Notes: generated from the letters alone by a model not told the origin. A DNA stretch of 64,000 nucleotides from Bacteroidales bacterium (GCA_017427385.1 JAFRSW010000021.1:62001-126000); one strand, 5' to 3'; shown: positions 44,305-53,108, counted from the first letter of the stretch. Numbers and translations: made by a program.

Positions 44305-45177
44305 CTAGATAATAAGTTTCAATTCATCTGGATTCAGGTGCAGAATACGGGCGAGTTGCTTGGATCGGCAATCAAATTGCTTCGAGAGACGTTTTGCAAT
44401 TGCGACCCTCTCCAACGCACTGCATTCTTCGATGCTCCTTTTGGCAAAAAACTCTTCCGCAAAGGCAACCGCCTTGCTCTTAATCTCCCCATCAGCTATC
44501 GAAGGCGCCCCTTCCATCATCTCCTGTTCCGTCTCTTTATCGACATTGCTATTATTCAGTGAATACATGTACTTCCCAACAGAGTTGAATATTTGTTCTG
44601 CAGCCTTAAAGGCCGTATAGTGTCCCGGCCAGATCAGATTGTCCGGACCTACCATCCAATTATCGGGAAGCAACTGACGCGTATATGCTATCCTTCTTTT
44701 ATGTTTCATTGCCAGATTTTCCGTGTCACGCTCCCCAAAAATGCTTTTTTTATTTCCTGCAAACATGATTGAAGTTGAAGACCATCTGTATGCTGCCGGG
44801 TGTAATCCCATGCCGGCGGCAACGGGATTGCGAAGAACATAGGCAATCTTGTCTGCCAGTTTTTCGACAGGAATAAACCAATGGCCGATAATGGGGGTTT
44901 CGATAAGGGGGGTGCCGCGATGCTCGGTAACCCACATCGCCGTTAACTTTTTGTACCTGAAAACGAATCGATAACAATCTTCAAGTCGTCCGTACAGGAT
45001 AAAATGCCAGTGATTGTCCATAAGGCAAAACGCAAGAATAATCACGGGTCTGTTTTCTCGCTTACATAATAGCCAGCAGACTGCAATCCGGTTCATCCCG
45101 GCAATGAATTCTTCTTCGCTGGCAAACATGATTTCGCTCTCGAAACCTTTGCTGCAAAAGTGATAATGTTTTTTCAT
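44305..45177 (-). CDS. REP-associated tyrosine transposase (RAYT, Y1_Tnp family)
   Basis: 290 residues. HUH single-strand endonuclease fold: FCLMDNHWHFIL carries the metal-binding HxH (His56, His58), and KIAYVLRNPVAAGM carries the catalytic Tyr113 with the NPV.AG signature of RAYTs; AYRWSS follows. The C-terminal part (about 230-290) is an extra helical region, possibly a DNA-binding HTH. The ATG at 45177 is preferred to one at 45225, which overlaps the promoter element. Palindrome arrays lie on both sides, as expected for a RAYT and its REP-like substrates. No IS ends are seen, so it is probably not self-mobile. Confidence 0.88.
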   Translation of the reverse strand: MKKHYHFCSKGFESEIMFASEEEFIAGMNRIAVCWLLCKRENRPVIILAFCLMDNHWHFILYGRLEDCYRFVFRYKKLTAMWVTEHRGTPLIETPIIGHWFIPVEKLADKIAYVLRNPVAAGMGLHPAAYRWSSTSIMFAGNKKSIFGERDTENLAMKHKRRIAYTRQLLPDNWMVGPDNLIWPGHYTAFKAAEQIFNSVGKYMYSLNNSNVDKETEQEMMEGAPSIADGEIKSKAVAFAEEFFAKRSIEECSALERVAIAKRLSKQFDCRSKQLARILHLNPDELKLII

Positions 45178-45222
45178 TCCGGCAAAATTGTATGAAGGAT
45201 TGAAAAATCCAAATAATCGTGG

Positions 45223-45230
45223 CAAACATA
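45223..45230 (-). promoter_or_regulatory. -7 promoter element for RAYT gene
   Basis: Minus-strand TATGTTTG, perfect TAnnTTTG, giving a leader of about 45 nt to the ATG at 45177. It decides against the upstream start. Confidence 0.6.
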
Positions 45231-45283
45231 TACGAAAATTTATGTTTGCGGGGGTTCCAGGAGTTTTTACCTACTATTGTTAC

Positions 45284-45476
45284 CTACAACCTTCCCCGTT
45301 ATCAAAAAACGGGGAAGGTTGTAGCGGCAAAATGCAGGACCTTCCCCGAAATCATGAAGAATTGGGGAAGGTGTCGGGGTAAAACCACCGACCTTCCCCG
45401 AAATCATGAAGAATTGGGGAAGGTGTCGGGGTAAAACCACCGACCTTCCCCAAAAAAGGCTAATAACAGGGAAGGT
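45284..45476. repeat. 52-bp-phased palindrome array B (four elements)
   Basis: Left arms at 45289, 45339, 45391 and 45443; right arms at 45311, 45364, 45416 and 45468. The first element has a perfect 17-bp stem (45284-45300 with 45308-45324) and a shorter loop. Elements two and three are identical 52-bp tandem units including the spacer GTCGGGGTAAAACCACCG. The fourth right arm has one mismatch (AGGGAAGGT). The gap 45178-45520 between genes holds this array, the RAYT promoter and nothing else apparent. Confidence 0.93.
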
Positions 45477-45520
45477 CGCAGAAAGTATTAGTAAGACGTC
45501 GGAAGGTCGCAGGAAGGAAA

Positions 45521-46663
45521 CTAATAGTAGTTTCGGGAACCAGAATAAATATCAATTCCCAAACCGAAGTTTACGGAAACAATCATACCCAGATCGCTGT
45601 GATTCTCGCCGCAAACGAAGATCTTACCATAAAGGCCAAGATCCGAATATTCTGTATAGTTTTTGTTGTAATATTTCAGGAACCTTAAGTATTTGAGTCT
45701 GAAATCGGTCCCGACGCTGATAGAAAAGCCCTTGTCTGCTTTTGGCCGATCATCTCCGCTCACGACATCACTGTTAATAAGATTCAAGTTGCTGCCCCCT
45801 AAAATAAAGTACGGCTGGATGTCCCACCATGCGGTTTCTTTAATCTTTCGCGCCAGACCTATGCCCCAGCTTGTCATTTCCGTGTGGGTTCCGGAAGGCC
45901 AATTGTAGGATAAATAGTTGACCGGAGAAGTTGTTTTTCCGAAACGGCAGGATAAATCGAACAATAAGACGTTTTTCTTAACGGGAAAAGCCAACCCGAA
46001 ATTGAAAGCGGTTGGGGTGGAAAAAGCAAACGGTGAGGTGTCGGTAAGGAAGACCGATTGCAACACACTCATGTACAAACCTATTCCCCCTTCATATTCG
46101 CCAATAACGGGAACGTGTTCAGTAGTTGTTGTCTGATCAAGCAGTTCCTTTACCTTCAGTTCGTAGGGAACCAGGAAATCCAGTCTGTTGCCACAGTCGC
46201 TTTCTGCCCGGATTTCATCTATCATGGCATTCCTACTTCGCTTGTAAAAGTCAATAGAATCAGAAACTGCGTCGCGAGGGGCAGTGTTTATCGCGTTCTG
46301 GATTCTGCGCGAATAAAGCTCCATCACATCAAAAATTACCTGGGTATATCTTAGATTGTCATCTGTAAAATATTCTGGGACCATCCAGGAACTGGATCTT
46401 GAGAAAATGGTTTTGATATCAATAGTGGAATATCTAAGATTGCCCGATTTCTTTTTGGTGTAATCAGATTCCGCTCCCATATAAAAATCGAAATACTCAC
46501 CGTTCTTGTCGGGATTCTTTCTGGTACGGAAGTCCTCCCGGTTCAAAGGCCGTTCACCCCAGTGCAGGAACTCTTTATCAGCAGGAACGCCCATTAAATC
46601 CACTTGTGCAAAAGCATTGGCAGAAATGATCAGAAAGAGGAAAAGGCAGCGTATCGATTTCAT
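45521..46663 (-). CDS. Secreted protein of unknown function within the repeat island
   Basis: 380 residues with a clear signal peptide (about 1-20, MKSIRCLFLFLIISANAFAQ). The N-terminal half is charged and partly helical; the C-terminal 180 residues alternate hydrophobic and polar residues (for example FNFGLAFPVKKNVLLFDL, WGIGLARKIKETAWWDI), as in a small outer-membrane beta-barrel, and end NYY. No family recognised. It lies between arrays B and C, in the same orientation as the RAYT, with its own promoter. Confidence 0.7.
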   Translation of the reverse strand: MKSIRCLFLFLIISANAFAQVDLMGVPADKEFLHWGERPLNREDFRTRKNPDKNGEYFDFYMGAESDYTKKKSGNLRYSTIDIKTIFSRSSSWMVPEYFTDDNLRYTQVIFDVMELYSRRIQNAINTAPRDAVSDSIDFYKRSRNAMIDEIRAESDCGNRLDFLVPYELKVKELLDQTTTTEHVPVIGEYEGGIGLYMSVLQSVFLTDTSPFAFSTPTAFNFGLAFPVKKNVLLFDLSCRFGKTTSPVNYLSYNWPSGTHTEMTSWGIGLARKIKETAWWDIQPYFILGGSNLNLINSDVVSGDDRPKADKGFSISVGTDFRLKYLRFLKYYNKNYTEYSDLGLYGKIFVCGENHSDLGMIVSVNFGLGIDIYSGSRNYY

Positions 46664-46679
46664 GGATTAAGCATTTTTA

Positions 46680-46687
46680 CAAATATA
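46680..46687 (-). promoter_or_regulatory. -7 promoter element for the 380-residue protein
   Basis: Minus-strand TATATTTG, perfect TAnnTTTG, 16 nt before the ATG. The sequence upstream of it is array C. Confidence 0.6.
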
Positions 46688-46706
46688 GGAAAAAACTCGT
46701 ATTGTG

Positions 46707-46792
46707 ACCTTCCCCGAAAAACGGCGAAATCGGGGAAGGTCCTACCTTGAAACCCGGCACCTTCCCCAATACAGGGCGAAAACGGGGAAGGT
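46707..46792. repeat. 52-bp-phased palindrome array C (two elements)
   Basis: Two 34-bp elements with arms ACCTTCCCC/GGGGAAGGT, left arms at 46707 and 46759 (exactly 52 apart), right arms at 46732 and 46784, both with 16-nt loops and an 18-nt spacer. The array sits upstream of the unknown secreted-protein gene and of the divergent efflux operon. Confidence 0.93.
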
Positions 46793-46835
46793 CACCGAAG
46801 AAAAGGAATAAAACGCCGGGGAAGGCATTGTATAT

Positions 46836-46862
46836 GGCGTGAATTTTGCATAAATTCGCGCC
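46836..46862. promoter_or_regulatory. Palindromic operator candidate upstream of efflux operon
   Basis: 11-bp arms GGCGTGAATTT/AAATTCGCGCC (one G-T mismatch) around TGCAT, ending 14 bp before the tolC-like ATG. The size and place suit a dimeric repressor site, but no regulator gene is adjacent. Confidence 0.45.
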
Positions 46863-46876
46863 GTAATTTTTTATAT

Positions 46877-48349
46877 ATGGTTAGTTTATTATTGTTCGGT
46901 ATACTGTCTATCGCAGCCCCGGCAGACACCATCGCGCAGCAGCAGGCCCCGGCGGCCATCACGCTCGACGAGGCCATACGGATAGCCCTGGACAAAAGCC
47001 CTACGGTCAAGATAGCAGACATGGAAGTGCAGCGCGCGGAGTTCGCAAAGAAGGGCAGCTACGCGATGCTATATCCCCAGATCAGCGCATCGGCATCCTA
47101 CCAGCGCACCATCAAGAAGCAGGTGATGTACATGGGTGGGGGAGACGATGACGATGAAGGCGGCGGCGGGATGTCTTCCATGATGTCCGGCGTGCTGGAC
47201 CCCATTATGTACTATATCAACGAGCTCTATAAAGGCACCGGCGTGCCCTACGTGCCCTACGTCGCTCCGGCAACCACCACCGACGACTCCTCCGACGGTG
47301 GCATAGCCGTAGGCCGCTGGAACACCTTCAACGCCGGCATCATGGCCAACATGCCTCTCATCAACGCCCAGCTCTGGAAGAGCCTGGAGATCTCCGGCGA
47401 GAGCGTGGACCTGGCGGTCGAGAAGGCCCGCACCTCCCGCCTCGAAACCGTGAACCAGGTCAAGCAGGCCTACTTCGCGGTGCTCCTCGCCAAGGAGGCG
47501 AAGAATGTCTACAAGAGCGTCTACGACAACGCTGTGCAGAATCTGGAGCTCACCCAGAAGAAATACAACGCCTCCAAGGCTTCCGAGCTCGACCTCGCCC
47601 GCGCCAAGACTACGGTCGCCAACGCGGTGCCGGACATGTTCAACTCCGAGAACGCCATCTACCTGAGTCTCTGGCAGTTGAAGGCGGTCATGGGCATAGA
47701 CCTCGAGGCCGAGATCGACGTGCAGGACTCCCTGCTGGTCTATTCGGACAGCATGTCCAGGATAATAAACGACAACGACCTCACTCTCACGAACAACAGC
47801 ACCCTGCGCCAGCTCGAGATCCAGGCCGACCAGCTCGCCAACACCATCAAGATGCAGCGCTACGGCTATCTGCCCACCCTGTCGCTGGCCTTCTCCTACA
47901 GCCTGAACGCCATGACCAACGACTTCAAGTTCGAGGAGTACCACTGGACCCCTTATTCCTATGTCGGGCTCAGCCTGAACATACCAATTTTCTCCGGCGG
48001 GCAAAAACTCAACGACCTCCGCCAGAGCCAGGTCCAGCATAACCAGCTGGCCATCCAGCGCGAGAACACCGAGCGTCAGCTCCGCATCTCCATACGCCAG
48101 AGCCTGAGCACTATGGAAACCGCCGTCAAGAGCCACGAATCGGCCCTCGACGCCCTTGAATCAGCGCAGAAGGCCTACGACATCGCGGCCAAGTCCTACG
48201 AGATCGGCCGAAGCACCCTTACGGAGCTCGACGCAGCGCAGCTGGCCCTCACCCAGGCGCAGCTCGCGGCCAGCACGGCGATATACAACTACCTGGTGGC
48301 CAAGGCCGCCCTCGAAAGCACAATCGGAGCAGATTACATAGCAGAATAA
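46877..48349 (+). CDS. TolC-family outer-membrane efflux protein
   Basis: 490 residues. Signal peptide (about 1-20) followed by ITLDEAIRIALDKSPTVKIADM, the standard TolC-family opening, and two long helical-hairpin repeats; FNAGIMANMPLINAQLW and VGLSLNIPIFSGGQKLNDL are the paired strand motifs. An unusual acidic and Gly/Met-rich insert (about residues 85-100, GGGDDDDEGGGGMSSMM) lies in the first domain. It forms the outer-membrane duct of the RND pump encoded next; its stop overlaps the adaptor start by one base. Confidence 0.92.
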   Translation: MVSLLLFGILSIAAPADTIAQQQAPAAITLDEAIRIALDKSPTVKIADMEVQRAEFAKKGSYAMLYPQISASASYQRTIKKQVMYMGGGDDDDEGGGGMSSMMSGVLDPIMYYINELYKGTGVPYVPYVAPATTTDDSSDGGIAVGRWNTFNAGIMANMPLINAQLWKSLEISGESVDLAVEKARTSRLETVNQVKQAYFAVLLAKEAKNVYKSVYDNAVQNLELTQKKYNASKASELDLARAKTTVANAVPDMFNSENAIYLSLWQLKAVMGIDLEAEIDVQDSLLVYSDSMSRIINDNDLTLTNNSTLRQLEIQADQLANTIKMQRYGYLPTLSLAFSYSLNAMTNDFKFEEYHWTPYSYVGLSLNIPIFSGGQKLNDLRQSQVQHNQLAIQRENTERQLRISIRQSLSTMETAVKSHESALDALESAQKAYDIAAKSYEIGRSTLTELDAAQLALTQAQLAASTAIYNYLVAKAALESTIGADYIAE

Positions 48350-49374
48350 TGAAAAAGACAGTCATCATAACCCTCGCAGTCCTCGCCATAGCAGGCTGCA
48401 CCCAGAAGAAAACATCCCAGGAAGCACAGGCCGCGGCGGCCCAGGCACAGGCCAAGGCCCAGACAGTAAAAGTGATGCCCGCCGCCAAGCAGGACGTGAA
48501 GCAGAACGGCACCTACTCCGCCACCGTGCAGGCATTTGCAGTGAACAACATCGCCCCGCAGAGCGGCAGCCGCATCCAGAAAATCAACGTGGAGGTAGGG
48601 GACTTCGTCGGCAAGGGCCAGATCCTCGCGGAGATGGACCGTGTGCAGCTGGACCAGGCTAAGCTCCGTCTAACCAATGCCGAGACCGAGCTCGCCCGCC
48701 TGAAGCAGCTCTACGAGCAGGGCGGCGTGGCCCAGAGTGACTACGAGGCCGCGGAACTCAACTGCAAGGTGAGCAAATCCACCTACGACAACCTCCTCGA
48801 AAACACCATCCTGCGCAGCCCCATCAGCGGCGTCGTCTCCGCCCGCAACTATGACCGCGGGGACATGTACGCCATGGCGGCCCCCATCTTCACGGTGCAG
48901 CAGATCGTGCCTGTCAAGCTCCTCGTGGGCATCTCCGAGGCCGATTACACCAAGGTGCGCAAGGGAGATGTGGTCACCCTTACGGTGGATGCCCTCCCGG
49001 GCAAGAGTTTCTCCGGCACTATCAAGAGGCTCTATCCTACCATCGACCCTGCCACCCACACGGTGAACATAGAGGTGCAGGTGCCCAACCAGAGCCGCGA
49101 ACTCCGCCCGGGCATGTATGCCAAGGTTGAGGTGAACTTCGGCCACAGCACCAACATAGTGGTGCCCGATGCCGCCGTAGTGCGTCTCCAGGGCTCCGGC
49201 CAGCGCAATGTGTTCGTGGTGGAAGACGGAGTCGCTGTCCAGCGCGAAGTCACCCTCGGCCGCCACTTCGAAGGCCAGTACGAAATACTCTCCGGCCTCT
49301 CCGAAGGCGAGCTGGTGGTGGTGAAGGGAGGCAACTCCCTGCGTAACGGCGCACAGGTGGAGATCCTAGACTAA
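48349..49374 (+). CDS. RND efflux periplasmic adaptor (MFP)
   Basis: 341 residues. Lipoprotein signal with AIAGC (Cys16), then the standard adaptor order: barrel-sandwich/lipoyl halves around an alpha-hairpin (SGSRIQKINVEVGDFVGKGQ; LRSPISGVVSARNYDRGD), beta-barrel (IVPVKLLVGISEADY) and membrane-proximal domain. It links the inner-membrane pump to the TolC-like duct. It is translationally coupled to both neighbours, with the pump gene 6 bp downstream. Confidence 0.93.
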   Translation: MKKTVIITLAVLAIAGCTQKKTSQEAQAAAAQAQAKAQTVKVMPAAKQDVKQNGTYSATVQAFAVNNIAPQSGSRIQKINVEVGDFVGKGQILAEMDRVQLDQAKLRLTNAETELARLKQLYEQGGVAQSDYEAAELNCKVSKSTYDNLLENTILRSPISGVVSARNYDRGDMYAMAAPIFTVQQIVPVKLLVGISEADYTKVRKGDVVTLTVDALPGKSFSGTIKRLYPTIDPATHTVNIEVQVPNQSRELRPGMYAKVEVNFGHSTNIVVPDAAVVRLQGSGQRNVFVVEDGVAVQREVTLGRHFEGQYEILSGLSEGELVVVKGGNSLRNGAQVEILD

Positions 49375-49380
49375 CGAGCC

Positions 49381-52300
49381 ATGAGCATAATAAAAACCGC
49401 AGTCAAGAATCCGGTGACGACGGCCCTCGTGTTCGTGGCCTTCGTCATCTTCGGCGTCTACTCGCTGATCAACACCTCCATCGCGCTCTTCCCGGAGTTC
49501 GACTCCAACACCATCATGGTGATGAGTTCCTACCAGGGAGCCAACGCATCGGATATCGAGACCAACCTCACCAAGTTGCTCGAGAACACCCTGAACAGCG
49601 TAGAGAACCTCAAGAAACTCAGCTCGCAGAGCAAGGAGAACGTCAGCCTCCTCACCCTCGAGTTCGAATACGGCACCGACATCGAAGAGGCCACCAACAA
49701 CGTGCGTGACAAGCTCGACATGGTGAATTCCGTCTTGCCCGACGGGGCCACCACGCCGGTGATCTTCAAGTTCAGCGCCGAGGACATGCCCATCATGATG
49801 CTCACGGCATCCGCCACCGAGTCCGTGTCCGGCCTCGACAAGATACTGGACGACCAGGTGGCCACTCCTCTGGCCCGAATCAAGGGCGTGGGAACAGTGA
49901 GTATCGACGGCGCCCCCACCCGCGAGATCCAGGTCTACTGCGATCCCAGCAAGCTCGAGGCCTACCATCTGAGCGTGTCGGCCATAGCCCAGATAATCGC
50001 ATCCGAGAACCGCAACCTGCCCTCCGGCAACATCGACATCGGTTCCAACACCTACACCCTCCGCGTGCAGAAGGAGTTCGAGGATCCCTCCGAACTGCTG
50101 GACATCGTAGTGGGCTACAACGGCAGCCAGACCGTGCTCCTGAGGGATGTGGCCGTCATCCGCGACGGCACCGAGGAGCGTGAGCAGGAGTCCTACACCG
50201 ACGGCGTCCGCGCAGCGCGAATCGTCATCCAGAAGCAGGCCGGCGCCAACACGGTGAACGTGAGCCGCGGTGTGCACAAGCAGATGGAGCAGATCAAGAA
50301 GACCCTGCCCTCCGACATCAAGATCAACCAGATATTCGACTCTTCCGAGGAGATCGTGGACACCATCCACTCCCTCATCGAGACCATACTCATCACCTTC
50401 GCGGTGGTCATGCTGGTGGTATTCATCTTCCTCGGACGCTGGAAGACCACCTTCATCATCATCCTTTCCATCCCTATCGCCCTCATCGCTTCGCTGATGT
50501 ATCTCTTCGCCAGCGGCGGCACCCTGAACATAATCTCGATGGCCTCGCTGTCGCTCGCGATAGGTATGGTGGTGGACGATGCCATCGTGGTGCTGGAGAA
50601 CGTGACCACGCACCTGGAGCGCGGCGAGAAGCCTACCGAGGCGGCCATACACGGCACCTCCGAGGTGGGTATCTCGGTCATCGCCTCCACCCTCACCATG
50701 CTTTGCGTGTTCCTGCCCCTAACCTTCATCAAGGGCATGACCGGCATGATGTTCCAGCAGCTCGGCTGGATCGTGACCATCATCATGGTGGTATCCACGA
50801 CGGCCGCCCTCACGCTGGTGCCCATGCTCTGCTCGCAGTTCCTGGGCGGCAAGAAGAGCGAGAGCAGGCTCTACAAGCTCTTCTTCACCCCCATCGACAA
50901 GGCCCTGAACGGCATTTCGTCCGGATACGCCCGCGTCATCGCCTGGGCCACCACCCATCGCAAGACCGTCATCTTCGGATCCTTCGGCATCCTGGCGGCC
51001 GTGGTAGTCTTCCTCGCCCCCCGCATCAAGACCGAGTACTTCCCCAAGACCGATGCCGACCGCATCACCATCAGCGTCACCCTGCCTGTCGGAACGGCCC
51101 AGAGGGTGACCGCGGAGCTGGCGGACAACATCTACGCCGACCTCGTGGCAGAAGTGCCCGAGATCACCGTCTGCAACGTTACCTACGGCCAGGCCGACTC
51201 CGACAACATACTTGGATCGATGCGCAGCAGCGGTACCCACGTCATCTCCATCAACATGCACATAGGCACCAAGAGCGAGCGCGAGCGTTCTTCCAGCGAC
51301 ATCGCCGACAACGTGCGCGCCATCCTGCGCCGCTACCCGGAAATCCGCAAGGCCACCGTCACGGAAGGCGGCGGAATGATGGGAGGTGCCTCCAGCGTTT
51401 CGCTCGAGATCTATGGCTACGATTTTGCCGAGACGGATGCCGCCGCGCGGGCCATCCAGGAGAAGCTCCTGAAGCATCCCGAGTTCGCCCAGGTCATCCT
51501 CTCCCGCGACGAGTATACCCCTGAGTATCAAGTAGATTTCGACCGCGAGAAGCTCGCCCTGAACGGGCTGAATTCCTCCACCGCCGGTGCCGCTTTCAGC
51601 GCGGCCATGAGCGGCAGCATCGCCTCCCTCTACCGCGAAGACGGAGAGGAATACAACATCCGCGTGCGCTATGCGCCGCAGTTCCGCACCAGCATCGAGG
51701 ACATGGAGAACATCATAGTTTACACCCCGGCTGGCAAGGGCATACGCCTGAAGGAACTCGGCACGATTGTGGAGACCGAGGTGCCTCCCACCATCGAGCG
51801 CCGCAACCGCCAGCGTTACATCACCGTCACCGCCCTGGTGGCGCAGAAGGTGGCCCTGTCGGATGCCGTGGCGGTGACCAACCAGGTGCTGGACGAGACC
51901 CCTCTCCCGTCGAACCTCTACTCCGTTATCTCCGGTGACTATGAAGACCAGCAGAAGATGTTCTCGGACATGGGCATCCTGATGGTGCTGATGATACTGC
52001 TGGTGTACATAGTGATGGCAGCCCAGTTCGAGAGTTTCATGAACCCCTTCGTCATCATGTTCAGCCTGCCCTTCGCAGCGGTCGGCGTGATCCTCGGCCT
52101 CTGGGCCACAGGCACCGCCCTGAGCGTGATGGGAATGGTGGGTATCCTGATCCTCGTGGGTATAGTGGTGAAGAACGGTATCGTGCTGATAGACTACACG
52201 ATACTCTGCCGCGAACGCGGCATGAGCGTGCTGGATGCCTCCGTCACTGCCGCCCGCAGCCGTCTGCGTCCTATCCTCATGACCACCCTCACCACCGTGC

Positions 52301-52485
52301 TCGGCATGCTGCCGATGGCACTCGGCAGGGGAGACGGCGCCGAACTCTGGAACGGCCTCGGAATGGTGGTCTGCTGGGGTCTGACTGTTTCTACCCTCGT
52401 GACCCTGGTTTTGATCCCCGCAGTTTACTGCGTATTTGCAACGCGGCAGGAAAAACGTGCATCTAAAAAGTACGAGATCATATGA
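49381..52485 (+). CDS. RND efflux transporter, AcrB-like (HAE1 type)
   Basis: 1034 residues, the normal length for the family, with twelve expected helices and two large periplasmic loops. VDDAIVVLENV in helix 4 carries the paired proton-relay Asp region, and GIVVKNGIVLIDY lies in the symmetrical half. It lacks the Met clusters of heavy-metal (CusA) pumps, so a drug, bile-salt or lipid-like substrate is more likely. Its stop overlaps the PII-like gene by four bases. Confidence 0.94.
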   Translation: MSIIKTAVKNPVTTALVFVAFVIFGVYSLINTSIALFPEFDSNTIMVMSSYQGANASDIETNLTKLLENTLNSVENLKKLSSQSKENVSLLTLEFEYGTDIEEATNNVRDKLDMVNSVLPDGATTPVIFKFSAEDMPIMMLTASATESVSGLDKILDDQVATPLARIKGVGTVSIDGAPTREIQVYCDPSKLEAYHLSVSAIAQIIASENRNLPSGNIDIGSNTYTLRVQKEFEDPSELLDIVVGYNGSQTVLLRDVAVIRDGTEEREQESYTDGVRAARIVIQKQAGANTVNVSRGVHKQMEQIKKTLPSDIKINQIFDSSEEIVDTIHSLIETILITFAVVMLVVFIFLGRWKTTFIIILSIPIALIASLMYLFASGGTLNIISMASLSLAIGMVVDDAIVVLENVTTHLERGEKPTEAAIHGTSEVGISVIASTLTMLCVFLPLTFIKGMTGMMFQQLGWIVTIIMVVSTTAALTLVPMLCSQFLGGKKSESRLYKLFFTPIDKALNGISSGYARVIAWATTHRKTVIFGSFGILAAVVVFLAPRIKTEYFPKTDADRITISVTLPVGTAQRVTAELADNIYADLVAEVPEITVCNVTYGQADSDNILGSMRSSGTHVISINMHIGTKSERERSSSDIADNVRAILRRYPEIRKATVTEGGGMMGGASSVSLEIYGYDFAETDAAARAIQEKLLKHPEFAQVILSRDEYTPEYQVDFDREKLALNGLNSSTAGAAFSAAMSGSIASLYREDGEEYNIRVRYAPQFRTSIEDMENIIVYTPAGKGIRLKELGTIVETEVPPTIERRNRQRYITVTALVAQKVALSDAVAVTNQVLDETPLPSNLYSVISGDYEDQQKMFSDMGILMVLMILLVYIVMAAQFESFMNPFVIMFSLPFAAVGVILGLWATGTALSVMGMVGILILVGIVVKNGIVLIDYTILCRERGMSVLDASVTAARSRLRPILMTTLTTVLGMLPMALGRGDGAELWNGLGMVVCWGLTVSTLVTLVLIPAVYCVFATRQEKRASKKYEII

Positions 52486-52775
52486 AAGCGGTGTTCATAG
52501 TTTACAATCAGGCATACGGCGATGAGATAGTCGCCGTGGTGGAAAGCCTGGGCCAGCGCGGTTTTACACGCTTCGACGGCGTGGGCGGGCGCGGCTCCGT
52601 GGACGGAATCCCGCATCTCGACAGCCATGCATGGCCCGAGTACAACGACGCGCTCATGCTCATGGTGGAGGATGCCAAAGTGGCTCCTCTGATGGATGCC
52701 CTCCGGGCCAAAGATGCTGAAACTCCGGATCTTGGCCTCCGTGCATTCAGCTGGAATTTGGAACATATTCTATAA
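52482..52775 (+). CDS. PII-like small protein coupled to RND pump
   Basis: 97 residues. The pattern beta (MKAVFIVYN), alpha (GDEIVAVVESLGQRG), beta (FTRFDGVGGRG) and a second beta-alpha-beta (ALMLMVEDAKVAPLMDALRAKD) is that of the ferredoxin-like PII fold. The classical uridylylation Tyr of GlnB is not evident in the T-loop region. PII-like proteins encoded next to transporters generally bind a small ligand and regulate the partner. Start codon overlap (ATGA) with the pump gene supports a direct link. The family assignment is by pattern, not search. Confidence 0.6.
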   Translation: MKAVFIVYNQAYGDEIVAVVESLGQRGFTRFDGVGGRGSVDGIPHLDSHAWPEYNDALMLMVEDAKVAPLMDALRAKDAETPDLGLRAFSWNLEHIL

Positions 52776-52782
52776 TTTTTTA

Positions 52783-52790
52783 TATCTTTG
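52783..52790 (+). promoter_or_regulatory. -7 promoter element for thioredoxin
   Basis: TATCTTTG, perfect TAnnTTTG, only 5 nt before the ATG at 52796. A TTTG at 52757-52760 lies 22 bp upstream. The mRNA would be essentially leaderless. Confidence 0.65.
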
Positions 52791-52795
52791 TGATT

Positions 52796-53107
52796 ATGAT
52801 CGTTTTAGACGAAAACAACTTCGAGACCGTCATCGGTGCCAAGTCCGTTGCAATGATAGACCTTTGGGCAGCCTGGTGCGGCCCCTGCCGCATGCTTTCT
52901 CCCACCGTAGACGACATCGCAGCCGAGTATGAAGGCCGCGTGGAGGTCGCCAAGTGCAATGTGGACGACAATGAAGGCATTGCTGAGAAGTTCGGCGTGC
53001 GCAGTATCCCCACCCTCCTTTTCTTCAAGGACGGGCAGCTTGCCGAGAAGACCGTCGGTCTCGTGTCCAAACAGGAAATCGAAACAATACTTAATAATTT
53101 ACTCTAG
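52796..53107 (+). CDS. trxA: Thioredoxin
   Basis: 103-residue cytosolic disulfide reductase with active site WCGPC (residues 27-31), the cis-Pro segment RSIPTLLFF and Trp24. It is a standard Trx fold at full length. An in-frame GTG six bases upstream overlaps the promoter element, so ATG 52796 is used. One base separates its stop from the next gene. Confidence 0.95.
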   Translation: MIVLDENNFETVIGAKSVAMIDLWAAWCGPCRMLSPTVDDIAAEYEGRVEVAKCNVDDNEGIAEKFGVRSIPTLLFFKDGQLAEKTVGLVSKQEIETILNNLL

Positions 53108-53108
53108 T

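Noticed and set aside
44154-45476. CRISPR-like regular array
   Set aside because: The repeats are palindromic with variable loops, spacers are only 18 nt and sometimes identical, and no cas genes are present; RAYT/REP elements fit better.
52790-53107. GTG start for thioredoxin
   Set aside because: It would overlap the final base of the perfect TATCTTTG promoter element; the ATG at 52796 gives the standard N-terminus.
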